Part shown: positions 34,791 through 45,449 of the stretch, in pieces | Position numbering within the stretch: position 1 is the stretch's first letter | Layout: each line of letters begins with the position of its first letter | DNA from: Bombardia bombarda | Taxonomy: Eukaryota > Ascomycota > Sordariomycetes > Sordariales > Lasiosphaeriaceae | Reading direction: 5' to 3' | Assembly: GCA_030512295.1 (NCBI GenBank) | Contig: JAULSR010000002.1 | Location: 1-64,000 of the forward strand | Length of the DNA: 64,000 bases | Notes under the pieces: generated by a model | Databases searched by the model: none | Seen by the model: only the letters and a program-made list of their open reading frames with translations | Told to the model about the DNA's origin: nothing | Translations under genes and position numbers: made by a program

Positions 34791-36221
34791 TCACTGTCCC
34801 AAGAGCTCCCTGGCAATCTTGTCTGCATCTTCCTGGCTTAGAGGTGGCTGGCTGTGTACCTGTTCAGTCTTGGCCCTGTCAAATCGCCACAGACCACCAG
34901 TCTTTTCAGCATCGCCATGCTCGGCGAGCCCGACGGCGGGGCCAAGTCGAGATAGTACGGCGTCTGGGGCATCTGTCCGCACACTAAAGTACCGGCGCTG
35001 CCACATGCGACCCTCGGCTTTCTCCTTATTGCGCATCTCGCGCTGTGCATTCTCGATCTTTGCCTTCTCTTGACCTACGGCGTCCAGATCGCCCTTGGCA
35101 ATTCCGGCAGCCACCCTAGCCCAGGCCCGTCTCGACTCAAGGGGATGTTGCTTCTCAAGTGGAGCGACGGTGAGTTTCGTTGTGGTTACCTGGGCAGGAT
35201 CCCAAGACTCGACCAGATTGGCGGCGCTGTTGTGCTTAGCAGTCCCCGAATGGATCTCAAACGTCTTGGTCCACTGGCCCGAGACATTGTAGAGAACCTC
35301 CTTTTCTCTTCCTGTTGGATACAGAGAGGCTACGAGGGAGTTCTTCTTGCCAGACAGCCATCCCTTTCCGCTGTAGTCGATCTTGGCTGTGAAGCCTGTC
35401 GACGAGGTGATGTAAGAAGCGCCATCCAGCTCAATAAACGGAGAGCCAAAGATAAGGCCCTCGATGTGAAGGGACGGCAAGGTGATCAGGTAGGTTTCGG
35501 GTTCTGCTGAGGACGGTACTGGAACTGTCAAGACGGCGTGCCCTATCTGCTTAATATTGATCGTCTTGGAGAAGGACGCCTTTTGGGCATTGTACCCCTC
35601 AAGGTGGACACCAGTCGGAAGGTTCGTGATGCTGTAGGCTGTTGCGGGTGGATGGTGGCTATCGCAAGGCGTACACGGTTAGCAGCAGTCTAGACTCCAG
35701 ATTCCGAGACGGGCGCCAACCGACACGTACCTGACTTGCTCGCTGATGAGTTCCGTCGTGCCGGCGCTATCCTCCCACGTGCCCAGAAAGAGCTCTCCCA
35801 GGAAGGGGTTGAGCGGCTTCTTCTCATTCCCGTACTGCTCGCTTCGGCTGGCATACTGCTGCTTCAGGGTGGTCAGAAACCACTTCAGCACCAGAAGCGC
35901 TCTCTTGGCAGGATCGGCCTCTCCGGCCGGGGCGGCAAAGACGGAGGGATGCTCGGCCCAGTAAGAGCTGAACTCGGTCAGGCTTGTAGACGAGAGGATG
36001 AAAGGGGGCGCAGTGAGGCTCGAGAGATCACCGTTGAAGGATGCGATGGACTATGACAGACCGAGACAACGACAGAGTCAGCACGGTTCTGCAACGCCAA
36101 TCAAGGGGGGGAAAAGAACAAGGGAGTGCGGTAGGCGAGAGGGTTTTGTGGTGGCGGACCTTGAGAAAAGCGCCCCAGCTGCCTCCCCATTGGCCTGTTG
36201 CGCAGAAGTTCCTGAATCCAT
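34791..36221 (-). CDS. KES1: Oxysterol-binding protein homologue, Osh4/Kes1 type
   Basis: Exons 36221-36160, 36050-35731 and 35658-34791 (introns of 109 and 72 bp). About 416 aa, close to the 434 aa of yeast Osh4. It is the short form, with only the sterol/PI4P-binding ORD and no PH domain. The family signature EQVSHHPP spans the second intron (residues about 125-132). GSWGAFLKSIASFNGDLSSL at the N-terminus is the conserved lid region. It exchanges sterol for PI4P between membranes. The first exon only joins in frame if one G is added to a run of four (CCCC at 36185-36188 on the plus strand): MDSGTSAQQANG then must continue as GGSWGAFLK. A consensus error is likely. Confidence 0.88.
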
Positions 36222-37163
36222 AGTTAAGGCGAGCTCGGTAGATCAACACAGTACGATGCGGTCTAAGGTAGAGGTTCGTTTGGTTCGCAGGAGTGGTGTT
36301 TGGTGGTGGTAAGAGGAGCGACGCGGTACGCAGTATTTCTGTCGCTAGACAGAAAGAGAATACTGAGTAGTCGGTTGCGCGCGCGTTTTGGTGAGTGCAA
36401 AAATAAACTTTCAGGTGCAAGTAGGTTGGGGGAAGGTGGAGATGAAGATGGAGATGGAGATGGTGGTGAGGAGAGAAGGAGCTGAACGGGGTCCTGTCGG
36501 GCCTTGAATTGTTGAAACTTTGGTAAGTACACCAAGTCTACCTTACCTACAACTCAGTTCAGTCGCCGGGCCCTCCACACCCCTCCATCTCCCCTCTTTT
36601 GTTCGAAATGACGACGTGAGGCGGCTCGGGCTCGGGGACCGGCTAACACTAGTCTAGTACTAAAGTAGGGGCCTCACACGGGCCACCTCCCGACACCTAT
36701 TACTTGCCTGGCTCATATCCCTGGAACATTGCCGCAGCCACTTGACGTCAACGCCTTGGCAAGCCAGCTTTTGCCCATTAGCATGGTCCCGCACTTAAAT
36801 AACCCTCAAAGCATCAAGACTGACATCAGTTGGTGTGCATAGCATGTCTAGCTACAGCAGGGACAGTCTTGCATTTGTACCCGTAGTGTAATTTTATTTA
36901 CGTCTCATCATCATCCGACTGTGTGAACCGGTGTAAAGCCCCAGACCTAGTGCCATATGTTGAGGGTCGGCTTCGTCGGGCTGGCCGTAGGTACTGCACT
37001 TTGGTGTAGATCCTCCACAGCTGCGGCTGCCAGGGTGACTCGAGGTGTCCCCTACGGTCTACCTCTACACAGTAGGTTTGGCGAGTCAAACACAATTGCT
37101 GTCAACTTGACGGAGTTTGGGTTTTGGACAAGATGATACTACCACTACATGTACTGCTGTCAA
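36222..37163. other. Intergenic, promoter side of KES1-like gene
   Basis: Contains a purine-rich GGAGATGAAGATGGAGATGG tract near 36435-36465 (pyrimidine-rich on the gene strand, typical of fungal leaders). A CTACCTTACCTAC motif lies at about 36539-36550. No gene is supported. Confidence 0.5.
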
Positions 37164-38854
37164 TCATTTCGGCACTTGGCCCAGCTTGCCTTGGACGAGA
37201 CGAGCCCACCACTCAACCCAGTCAATTACCTTCTTGCCCCTGCGAGCGTCTTCAGCGCAAAACACCATTGCATGGCTGCGCATAACCTCTTCCAGCGTGC
37301 AGCCAACCAGCTCTTCCTGTGCCTTCTCGGTTGTCCAGCCATCGTTCTTGACCTTGTCAACCGCCAACATGAACTGCCGAGTCAAGCCTAGGTCACCTCC
37401 ACCGTGGCCCCCTGGTCGAGGCCCTCATCTTGTGGATGATGGGTTGTTGTCTTGCCCGTGTTGAAGTCATGGACGGTGATAGTGCTGGAGTCGGCAAAGA
37501 TCTCGCCGTCGACACCGTACAGATTAGTATACCGGTGACATACCTGCTTTGTCTGGGCTACCATGTGAAAGGTGGCCGTCTTTGCACCACGGCCACGCAT
37601 GGGGTCCGAGTAGCCCGACGCACCACCACTGGGCGAAGGCAGTGGCAGGGGATCCTCTTCCCACGCCATGGTTACAATCTGCTCATCGCACACATCGTTG
37701 TCGCTTTCATAAACGCAGCGACCGAACCAGTTGCGTTGGGCGGCCAAGGAGGCCTCGGCACCCGCATCGTAGTCCTTGGCCAGCTCCGACAGCAGTGCCC
37801 CCCTCCTCGCTTCCACCTCGCCATAAGACTCGATGTCTGGGACAACAACACTCACGGGCCAGGCCGTGTTGCCGCCATCCAGGCCGACCGGCCCTTCGCT
37901 GACATAGATGCGTTTTGCCGAGTACTTGCAAGACGTCTCGATAGGGCAGGACAAGCAGTTGGTGGCCGAGCCTGCCGCCACCGGTTTCCGGCTCTTCTTG
38001 AAGTACTGCAGGGAGCCTGTGCTGCTGACGGTGGAAGGGAGATGAGGAGGAGGGCTCCCGGGGGCCGAGCAGGAGGGCGGCGAGCAGAGAAGCCACAGCA
38101 AGACATCGATATCATGGCAACTCTTGGTAAGAAGGGTCGGCGCCGTAGTGCTCTCGCGACGCCAGTTCCCGCGAACGTAGCTGTGGGTGAAGTGCCACCA
38201 ACCGACGGGTTCCGTGTGAACGACGGACAGAATGTCGCCGATGACGCGGTCCTCGAGGAGCAGCTTGCGAAGCAGCATGTTGTGTGGACTGTAACGCAGA
38301 ACATGGCCGATGGAGAAGACCATCTGCTCGCCCTTGTTGTTGCGGTTGGAGCCCAAGGCCCTGTACATGTCGACACAGTCCTGCAGGTTGGTCGCCAGCG
38401 GCTTCTCGCACATGATGTGAAGGCCGCCGAGGCTGGCCAGGGCCATGACCACGTCTCGATGCATCTCATCCAGGACACAGACGAAGACAGCGTCGATGCC
38501 GGGCGGCGTATCTGCGTCTCCGGCCACGATACGGGCGCGACGCTGTTTCTCATAGGCGACAAAGTCCCGCCAGTCGCCGAAATCAGCACCCTCGGCGGGA
38601 AGGCCGCCCTCGCCCCATATGTTGTTCCGGCCAAACTGGGTCCTCTTGTACTCGTCGGGTTCTGCCACGGCCACAATCATGCCGTTGCCCGATGCTCTAA
38701 TGGCGCGAGCATAGGCACCTCCGCGGGAGCCGGCGCCGATGATTAGCACCCGCGGCGGGTTGGCCGACATGGGCGGTTGCGGTGGAGGAACCATGCTGCC
38801 GTCAGTATGGCTGTGCGTGTTTATCTGGCTTGGTAACTTAGGCAGTGCGATCAT
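37164..38854 (-). CDS. Gfo/Idh/MocA-family oxidoreductase, one frame break near the C-terminus
   Basis: About 560 aa from one long exon. The Rossmann motif is VLIIGAGSRGGAYARAI, and EKP in CEKPLATN is the conserved catalytic-lysine motif. A Cys-rich insert, NCLSCPIETSCKYSAKRIY, sits in the middle as in other fungal members. The frame ends early at DQGATVEVT, but adding one G to the run of five (plus-strand CCCCC at about 37408-37412) restores GHGGGDLGLTRQFMLAVDKV and the natural C-terminus down to 37164. NAD(P)-dependent dehydrogenation of a sugar or sugar-like substrate is expected; the substrate is unknown. Start could be 38854, 38794 or 38770; the last lies closest to the Rossmann fold. 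Confidence 0.85.
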
Positions 38855-39313
38855 AGATGGTGCAAAGAAGGACGAGTGTGAACGAAATAAACATGTTCCC
38901 CTCCCTCATAGCGCACTCACGCTCACACTCACACTCACCGTATATCTGTTCTGCAGTCTATCTCGACTTCATGTATACAGTACAGTATAGCTGCCTCCAG
39001 GGACCGGTGGAGTGGTGGAGGGGACCGCGGGTGGGGTACTGGTCCAGGTAATGTAGGTACTGAGGGGAATGGGGGAAGGGATGAATTTCAGAGTACTATG
39101 AAGTACTGCGACACAAGTCGGTACAAGATAGGCAAACGCTTATCTAGCTAGACAAGTGGAGTTGTGGCTTCCAGAATGGATGGCCCTGATTGGACCGATA
39201 GATGTATAAAGAAACTGATGGTCCTCGAGGTAGACCCTACCCTACCTACCTTACCTTTTTACCTTAGTTAGACAGCCTTGATGGGCTATATATCCAAGAC
39301 AAAACGCAGACCA
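38855..39313. other. Divergent promoter region
   Basis: Lies between the start codons of the oxidoreductase (minus strand) and oligoribonuclease (plus strand), so it should act as promoter for both. Contains CCCTACCCTACCTACCTTACC (about 39236-39257), one of the recurrent TACCTA-type intergenic motifs of this window. Confidence 0.5.
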
Positions 39314-39989
39314 ATGGCTTCTTCCGACACGCCTGCTCTTGTGTGGATCGACTGCGAGGTAACGTCTCATCCGCCTCCTCCCGATGATCATCCTTTTTTC
39401 CTTCATGCGTCCTGTTGGCTGGCGAATACTGACGGGTGCCAACTATGCGTGTACTACCGCCCAGATGACGGGTCTCAATCCGGACTCAGATGCCATCATC
39501 GAGATATTCTGCCTCATCAGCGATGACCAACTCAAGTTGCTCGAGCCTGTCGGCTTAGGCATCATTGTGCACCAGCCCAAGGAGCGCCTAGACGCCATGG
39601 GCGACTGGTGCATTCGCCAACACGCCAAGACTGGCCTCACTGCAGCTGCAATTCAGTCTACTGTGACGCCTGAGCAGGCTGCCAATGAATTGTTGGCCTA
39701 CATTCAGACCTGGGTCCCCCGCCCTCACACCGCCCTCCTGGCCGGGAACACTGTGCATGCAGACAAGGCCTTTCTTCGCAAGGAGCCCTACAAGAAGGTC
39801 ATAGACCATCTCCACTACCGCATCCTGGACGTCAGTAGCCTGAAAGAGACCGCACTCAGGTGGTGCCCAGACATCGCCGCCGCCGCTCCTGCCAAGGAGA
39901 AAAAACACAGGGCGATGCAGGACATTCTTGAGAGCCTCCAAGAAGCAGATTATTACAAGTCGGCAATCTTCCAGACACACAAGCCTTGA
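39314..39989 (+). CDS. REX2: Oligoribonuclease (Orn/Rex2-type 3'-5' exoribonuclease)
   Basis: Exons 39314-39358 and 39465-39989 with a 106-bp intron (GTAACG...CCCAG, phase 0), 189 aa; the bacterial enzyme is about 180 aa. DEDD motifs: the first Asp and Glu in LVWIDCE (the intron follows directly), MTGLNPDSDAIIEI, the second Asp in GNTVHADKAFL, and the final His and Asp in KKHRAMQDILESL. It degrades 2-5 nt RNA to mononucleotides; in yeast Rex2 acts in mitochondria and the nucleus. An in-frame upstream Met at 39278 would add a basic 12-residue extension, which could help mitochondrial targeting. Confidence 0.92.
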
Positions 39990-40176
39990 TTCGCCCGTGC
40001 CTAACGCCAACACGCACCACATAAAGCAGGCCGGGGACCCCATTCACTATTGCTAGCAATCCTAACAATTAAAACCTGATCTATCAATTATACTGACCGT
40101 CTCGTCAGACCCAATCTGGTTTCGGATATTGTTTCCTCGTCGTCTGACTCGCGTATGTATACAAAGCCTAGCGGAT

Positions 40177-42207
40177 TCAAGTCTTCACATCCGGCTCGTC
40201 TCTGCCCACAAACTCCTTGAATCTCAGCAGCTCCGTGGCCATCTTGATCTCGGGCTTGAGGAAGTCCTGAGCATCAAGATCGTACGTAGCCGCATCGTTG
40301 CTGTGCTGCTCAATGTAGAGACGGATGGTGGCACCAGACGAGCCGGTCCCTGACAGGCGAATAATGATGCGGCTTCCGGACGAGAAACAGGCGTAGAGAC
40401 CCTGGTTGGCCGAGACAGACCCATCCAGATCAGTGTACGAGAAGTTTCCAGCCTCAGTGACGGTGCGATCTGCAGTAGTGAGTAAAGCATGCGTTAGCGA
40501 CTGTCAGGGTCAAATTCTTTGGCCACCGACATTTCTCGATACGTACCTCCAACCTTGCTGCCGACAAACCCGGGGTCTGCCACCAGATCCTTCAAGACAC
40601 CGACAACCTTGTTTGCGCCCTCAGAGTCGACATTTTCATAATCGTAGCGAGTGAAGAAGGTCCGGCCATACTCTGTCCAGAAGTCCTTCTGGATCTGTTT
40701 GATGCTCGGTGCAACGGTGGGATTGGCGACGCCGAGACCAGCGATGATGTTCAGCCAAGCCACGATAGCCCAGAGACCATCCTTCTCCCTGATGTGGTTG
40801 CTTCCCGTGCCAAACGACTCTTCGCCGCAAATAGACAGTTTGTTGGCATCAAACAAGGCGCAGAAGAACTTCCAGCCAGTAGGGACCTCGTAACAGCTCA
40901 GCCCCTGCTTCTTGGCAACCAAGTCGACGGCGCCCGAGGTAGGCATGCTGCGGGCCAGACCGTAGACACCGTTCTTCTTGAAGTAGGGGATCAGCTGGGC
41001 ATGATGGGCAATGATGGCCAGACTGTCGCCTGGGGACACGAAAGCACCAGCGCCGTAAATCATGTTGCGGTCGCCATCACCGTCCGAAGCGGCACCAAAG
41101 GGGATGCTGTTCTTCTCGACAGCCTCGACCAGGCTGTGGGCGTAGGTGAGATTAGGATCGGGGTGTCCGCCATTGAAGTCGGGCGACGGCTCGCAGTTCT
41201 GCGTCGACTCGGGGCCGAGCCCAAGCTCGCGGTGAAAGATGGCCCTTCCATATGGGCCCGTGACGCCTGAGAGGCCGTCAAACAGAACCTTGAAGTCGGG
41301 ATGGGCAACGAAGAACTTCTTGATCAGGTCGAAATCAAAAATGTCCTTGAGCATCTCGACGTAGTCGGCAGTGCTGTCGACCACCTCAACCTCGAGGCTG
41401 CCATAATTCTTGGTGCCAATGGTGGAGATATCGACGTCGGGGATGCTCGCAATCTTGTATGACGCGAGTTTCGTGGAAGTTTCGAAGATCTTATTGGTGA
41501 CCGACTCGGGCGCTGGGCCACCGTTGGCAAGGTTGTACTTGATGCCGAAATCGTTCTTGGGGCCTAAGCATCAAAGAGTTAGCCAAGTTCTGGTGCTGGG
41601 ACATGGCTGTGTGTATGTATGTATGTATGCGTGCTCACCACCGGCGTTATGGCTAGCTGTCAGCAAAATGCCGCCTGTGGCCTTTCGCTTGCGAATGACA
41701 TGGCTGGCAGCGGGCGTAGACAGGATGCCGTCCTGGCCAATCAGGAGCTTCTTGACGCCGTATGCTGCGCCAATTTTGGCAATGAGTTGGATGACCTCTG
41801 GGTTCCAGTAGCGTCCATCGCCACCGATGACAAGGAAGGAGCCTTGATAATTTGGTTAGCTGACCGCGTCGTCTTGGTCGCGAGGCCCCGCGGTGAGCAA
41901 ACGGCAAACCTTGTACGCCCTCGGGGATCGAAAGCAAGATGCTCGTGACGAAGGATTCGCTGTAATGGGGCTGCTGGAAGACGGTAACCTTCTTGCGAAG
42001 ACCGGACCTGCAAGAGATTCAACACATCAGCGAGTGCCGCCTTTTTTTTTTTTCTTCTCGAGACTTGGGAAGCTTCCAAAGCAAGGTGCAGACAGCTCAA
42101 TGGCGGGGTCAGGAGCAGCATGCGGGGGTGGGGAGCTCTTAGTTGGTGACGTACGTGCCCGGCTTCTGGTCGGTGAACGACTTGAACTCGACCGTTTGGA
42201 CGTCCAT
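40177..42207 (-). CDS. PGM2: Phosphoglucomutase
   Basis: Five exons: 42207-42155, 42007-41910, 41842-41639, 41563-40547 and 40469-40177. All junctions are GT-AG and in frame, giving 554 aa, the family's normal length. The phosphoserine loop TASHNAGG has Ser at about 114. The metal loop is SDGDGDRN. The sugar-binding loop is CGEESFGTGSNHIREKDG. The C-terminal phosphate-binding loop is RLSGTGSSGATIRLY. It interconverts glucose-1-phosphate and glucose-6-phosphate in the cytosol, linking glycolysis with glycogen, trehalose and cell-wall precursor synthesis. Intron 1 (147 bp) contains a T/A homopolymer, and intron 3 has a (GTAT)n microsatellite. Confidence 0.97.
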
Positions 42208-43340
42208 TTTAATTTTGAGGTGGTTGGTCTGCTAGAGTCTCTCTGGATTGGGGCTGAGGCTTAAAAAGGTGCCAGAGAGAAGACAAAGAGTTGTGTAAAG
42301 GGAATGGGGGATTGGGCGGGTTTGATGTGGAGGAGAGGCGGAGGTGGAGAAGGGGGGTTTGGGGGAATGGGAGGAAAACAGGACAGTGCTTAGCATTACC
42401 TAGGGAATAATAGTTGACCTTTGGGGTGGGCGTTGCTGGGGCTGGCTGAAGGAAGGGGGGGCTGCTGCAGAACGAGGGAGCTACCTCTGCGAACCGCATT
42501 AACCTAACAATTCAAACTGTACATAGGTATACCTTACCTGCCCGCTCACCTCCTACAGTGCGTCCGTTGTGTACTGTATGCACCTCCACTCCGCTCCCAT
42601 GCGTTGGTGGTGAGTGGGTCTTGATCTGTTTCCGGTTCCTTCCATGACTAAGGAATATGCCGCAGCCACTGGCGTAGCACAACAAGCAACATGGAGACAG
42701 GCCGGCATGGCCATCAGCAAAGCTTCCCCTTTCTCTTTACCCTACTCAGTACTGGGAGACGCCACGGGGTACGCCACAGGGAACGTATATGGTGGATATG
42801 GAGATGTCGATGGGCGGTCAGTTGTCACCGCCCTTTACATGTACTTGACCATGCACTTCGGAGTTCAGACCAAGTCAAACCAATCGCGTTTTAACAAAGT
42901 AAAACGTTCCCGATTAAAAGACCTCAACTCTTCTATTTGCACTGCATAGGTAGATCATTGTTCATCAATTCATTACTTCAAGTGGGCTATAAGTAGGCAG
43001 GCATCTTATACAACCCCCAGTGTCCTACATCCGACCGAGAAATCGCCGTTATCCAGTAAATGGAGGGATCTCATTATTCTCGTGAGCGCTATATCGTTTG
43101 CAAATGCTGGGTTATTATTCCAACTGCTTCAGTCTTATCCGTGAATACCTGGGTATCTTCGCAATTGTTACCACGGAGGAAAGTGGAAAGAAAAGAGAAC
43201 CGCACACTGGATCAAGCAAATTGACCCCCATCGTCCTAGTTTCATAAACCCAGCGGCCGACATCTTTTATTGCCGCTGACTCTCGCCGTCTGCCTGTCTC
43301 CGTTTCGCGGCTGGGCTGGACGTATCGGGTAGTATCTACC
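42208..43340. other. Intergenic
   Basis: Promoter of PGM2 on the left (purine-rich on the plus strand up to about 42360; AGGTATACCTTACC at about 42525) and the 3' flank of the nine-exon gene on the right. Short open frames have no recognisable domain. Confidence 0.5.
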
Positions 43341-45449
43341 TTACTTCGGTGGCCCCACGGCCACAGCTGGCTCGTTCGCCTCGGACGACTCAGGCGACAC
43401 TCGCGTAGCAGAGAAGACTTCCCTGAATCTCGCGGCACCTATATGTACAGTTCAACGCTTAGCATCCTCCCAAACCGGACATCATCATGCTGTCTAGGTA
43501 CCCAGGACGTCATCCTGGACATCACTCTTCCACTCACCTTCCTCGCTCACAAAGTAAATCTCAAACGCTCCTGATTTATTTTGCCGCATGTTTTCTTGTC
43601 GGTATGTATTGCAAAAGACATACAGCTGCACATCTTTGAGCCACACACGATGTTTCGAGCGCCGACTAAGCCAGGTCGAAGACTTGGATTGATGCGTGAC
43701 TGAGTTCATTCCCTATTAGCAGAGTGCGGAATAACAACGCGTTGCGCTTGTCGGGTCAGTTGCTTACCAAAGGCAGTCCACACAGGACACTGCCTCAGCT
43801 CGCCTTCCCAGACCGCAGCATGGAGGCGGATGCCCTGTGTTTGCAAGTCCTCATAAACGATCAAAGAATGCTTGAACCCATCATCAATAATTTGTCTAGT
43901 CCGACTACTCGTCAGCTCATGCCACTGATTTTCCACCGCTGAACGGTCAGGATGTGAGGCATGCCACATACGCCTGGAATAGCCGCTTCTCTCTTTGGAG
44001 TTTGAACTCGGCCGGGTGCACCTGGACCGTTAACGTGTTGCGAGCCTTGAGCGCGACGAAGGTACAGTAGAATAGAACCAATTCTATGGCTCCAGTTAGT
44101 CGTATGAGAAACACGATCATAGCCAAAGTGGAGCTTGCCTTCCCATGTCAGAAAATATAATGCCGCCCAGAGTTTGCTGCATTGCTCCGAGCGGCTCCAT
44201 CTCTTCAGCTGCAAAGCGCTGCCTTCGCGCCCGATACAGAGCTCATGAGCCCCGCGCAAGGCGAACCATGGGTTGCCTCCTTGAACGGTGCGAATCAAGA
44301 GGTAGGGCGACTGGTTGACCAGGTTCAGAAACACAAGGATGGATAACTGATCATTGTCAAAGAGCCTGGCGAAAAGTCAGAGCCGGGGCACATTTTCATA
44401 CAATCGTTGAGCGTGAGAGTTGTGGAATGAAATTGAGTGGTATCTTTGGCTGATACTGCTCAGCCACCACGATTCTTACCGCCGAAAAAGAACCTTGGAC
44501 TCGGGCGGTATCTTAAAGTGACCCAGCGGGAAGAAAGGGCCATGCGGTTTGCAGCTGAACAATGGTCAGTCGGTCGTTTGACACGGCTATCTTTGACATG
44601 ACATGATCTAGCTTACGGCTTCAAGTGCTTCAATGCGGTCCGAGACGGTAGCGGGAGAGAAAAGATCTGCTCCGCCCAGTGTGCATTCTACATCCTGTTA
44701 GAACCTGGGCACCTAGTTGGATGCCGTGTAGCTGCTTGGCTACGCACTCGTTCTTGTACTGCAGTCAAGGACATGAGATCCTGACGGACTACAGAGCCAA
44801 CCTGGGCAGGTGGTGGTGCTTGGGAGAGCGTCAGTCAGAGTCACAAAGTCGTTCTCAGAGCACCCACGTATTCCTATCTGCTCTCGTAGCGTAATTATAC
44901 GTGTACGGAGTGTCTCGAGAGTATTGAGATCGAAGCTGGGAGACCTGGGCAATCATCAGAGAAAGGACGGACCGATGTGTGCTTGACCAGACCAGAGTAA
45001 AGGTACCTCGTAAGGAGCTGCTTTAATAGAGATAGGAAATGATTGTATAAGACGAAGCGTTGGGGTAAGGGGAGACCCCCGGCTTCTTCTGTCATCTTGT
45101 TGTACATTTTGCGCCATCGTATTTCCCTTGACAAGGCCTTATCCTCATAATGAACAGTGATATCCTTCAGTGTTCGAGACAGACAAGGCAGCACAATGTT
45201 GAGGTAGTTGAGGACGACAGGAACGCGAGAGACGTGGGCCTGGGACTGATCGGCAAGATTGCGTAGTAGTCTGGCGCACCCTCGGATTTCCTCGGCCAAG
45301 GCTGTAATGTGGCCGTGAAATGACTCTGGGAGAACGGCTCGAAGTTGGTCCAGATTCAAAGACACAAGTTCGGCTTGTTCGGCTTCACGGCAGCATCCCT
45401 GGAGAAGATGTGCCTCAACGGGCACGTTGAAATTGCCGATGAAGTCCAT
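43341..45449 (-). CDS. Conserved fungal hypothetical protein, nine exons
   Basis: Exons: 45449-45007, 44944-44845 (end uncertain), 44687-44617, 44554-44480, 44365-44139, 44083-43972, 43895-43768, 43699-43538 and 43438-43341, about 471 aa. The C-terminal half holds a motif set I recall from a widespread uncharacterised ascomycete family: HWAEQIFSLPLPSRT, PFFPLGHFKIPP, the SPYLLIRTV block, FALRGAHELCI, KLWAALYFLTWE, FYCTFVALKAR, HRVWLKDVQLYVF. The intron at 44084-44138 begins GC (GAAG/GCAAGC) and is a GC-AG intron. Exon 2 may end at 44845 (GTGACT donor, keeps frame) or 44802 (better placed donor, breaks frame by one). Function unknown; no transmembrane segment or catalytic motif seen. Confidence 0.75.

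Noticed and set aside
37430..38746. 438-codon plus-strand open frame
   Set aside because: It lies wholly antisense to the Gfo/Idh oxidoreductase, has no domain, and is explained by the high-GC third positions of that gene.
42614..42949. 111-codon plus-strand frame
   Set aside because: No homology motif, no conserved start context, and it lies in the promoter-side flank of PGM2.
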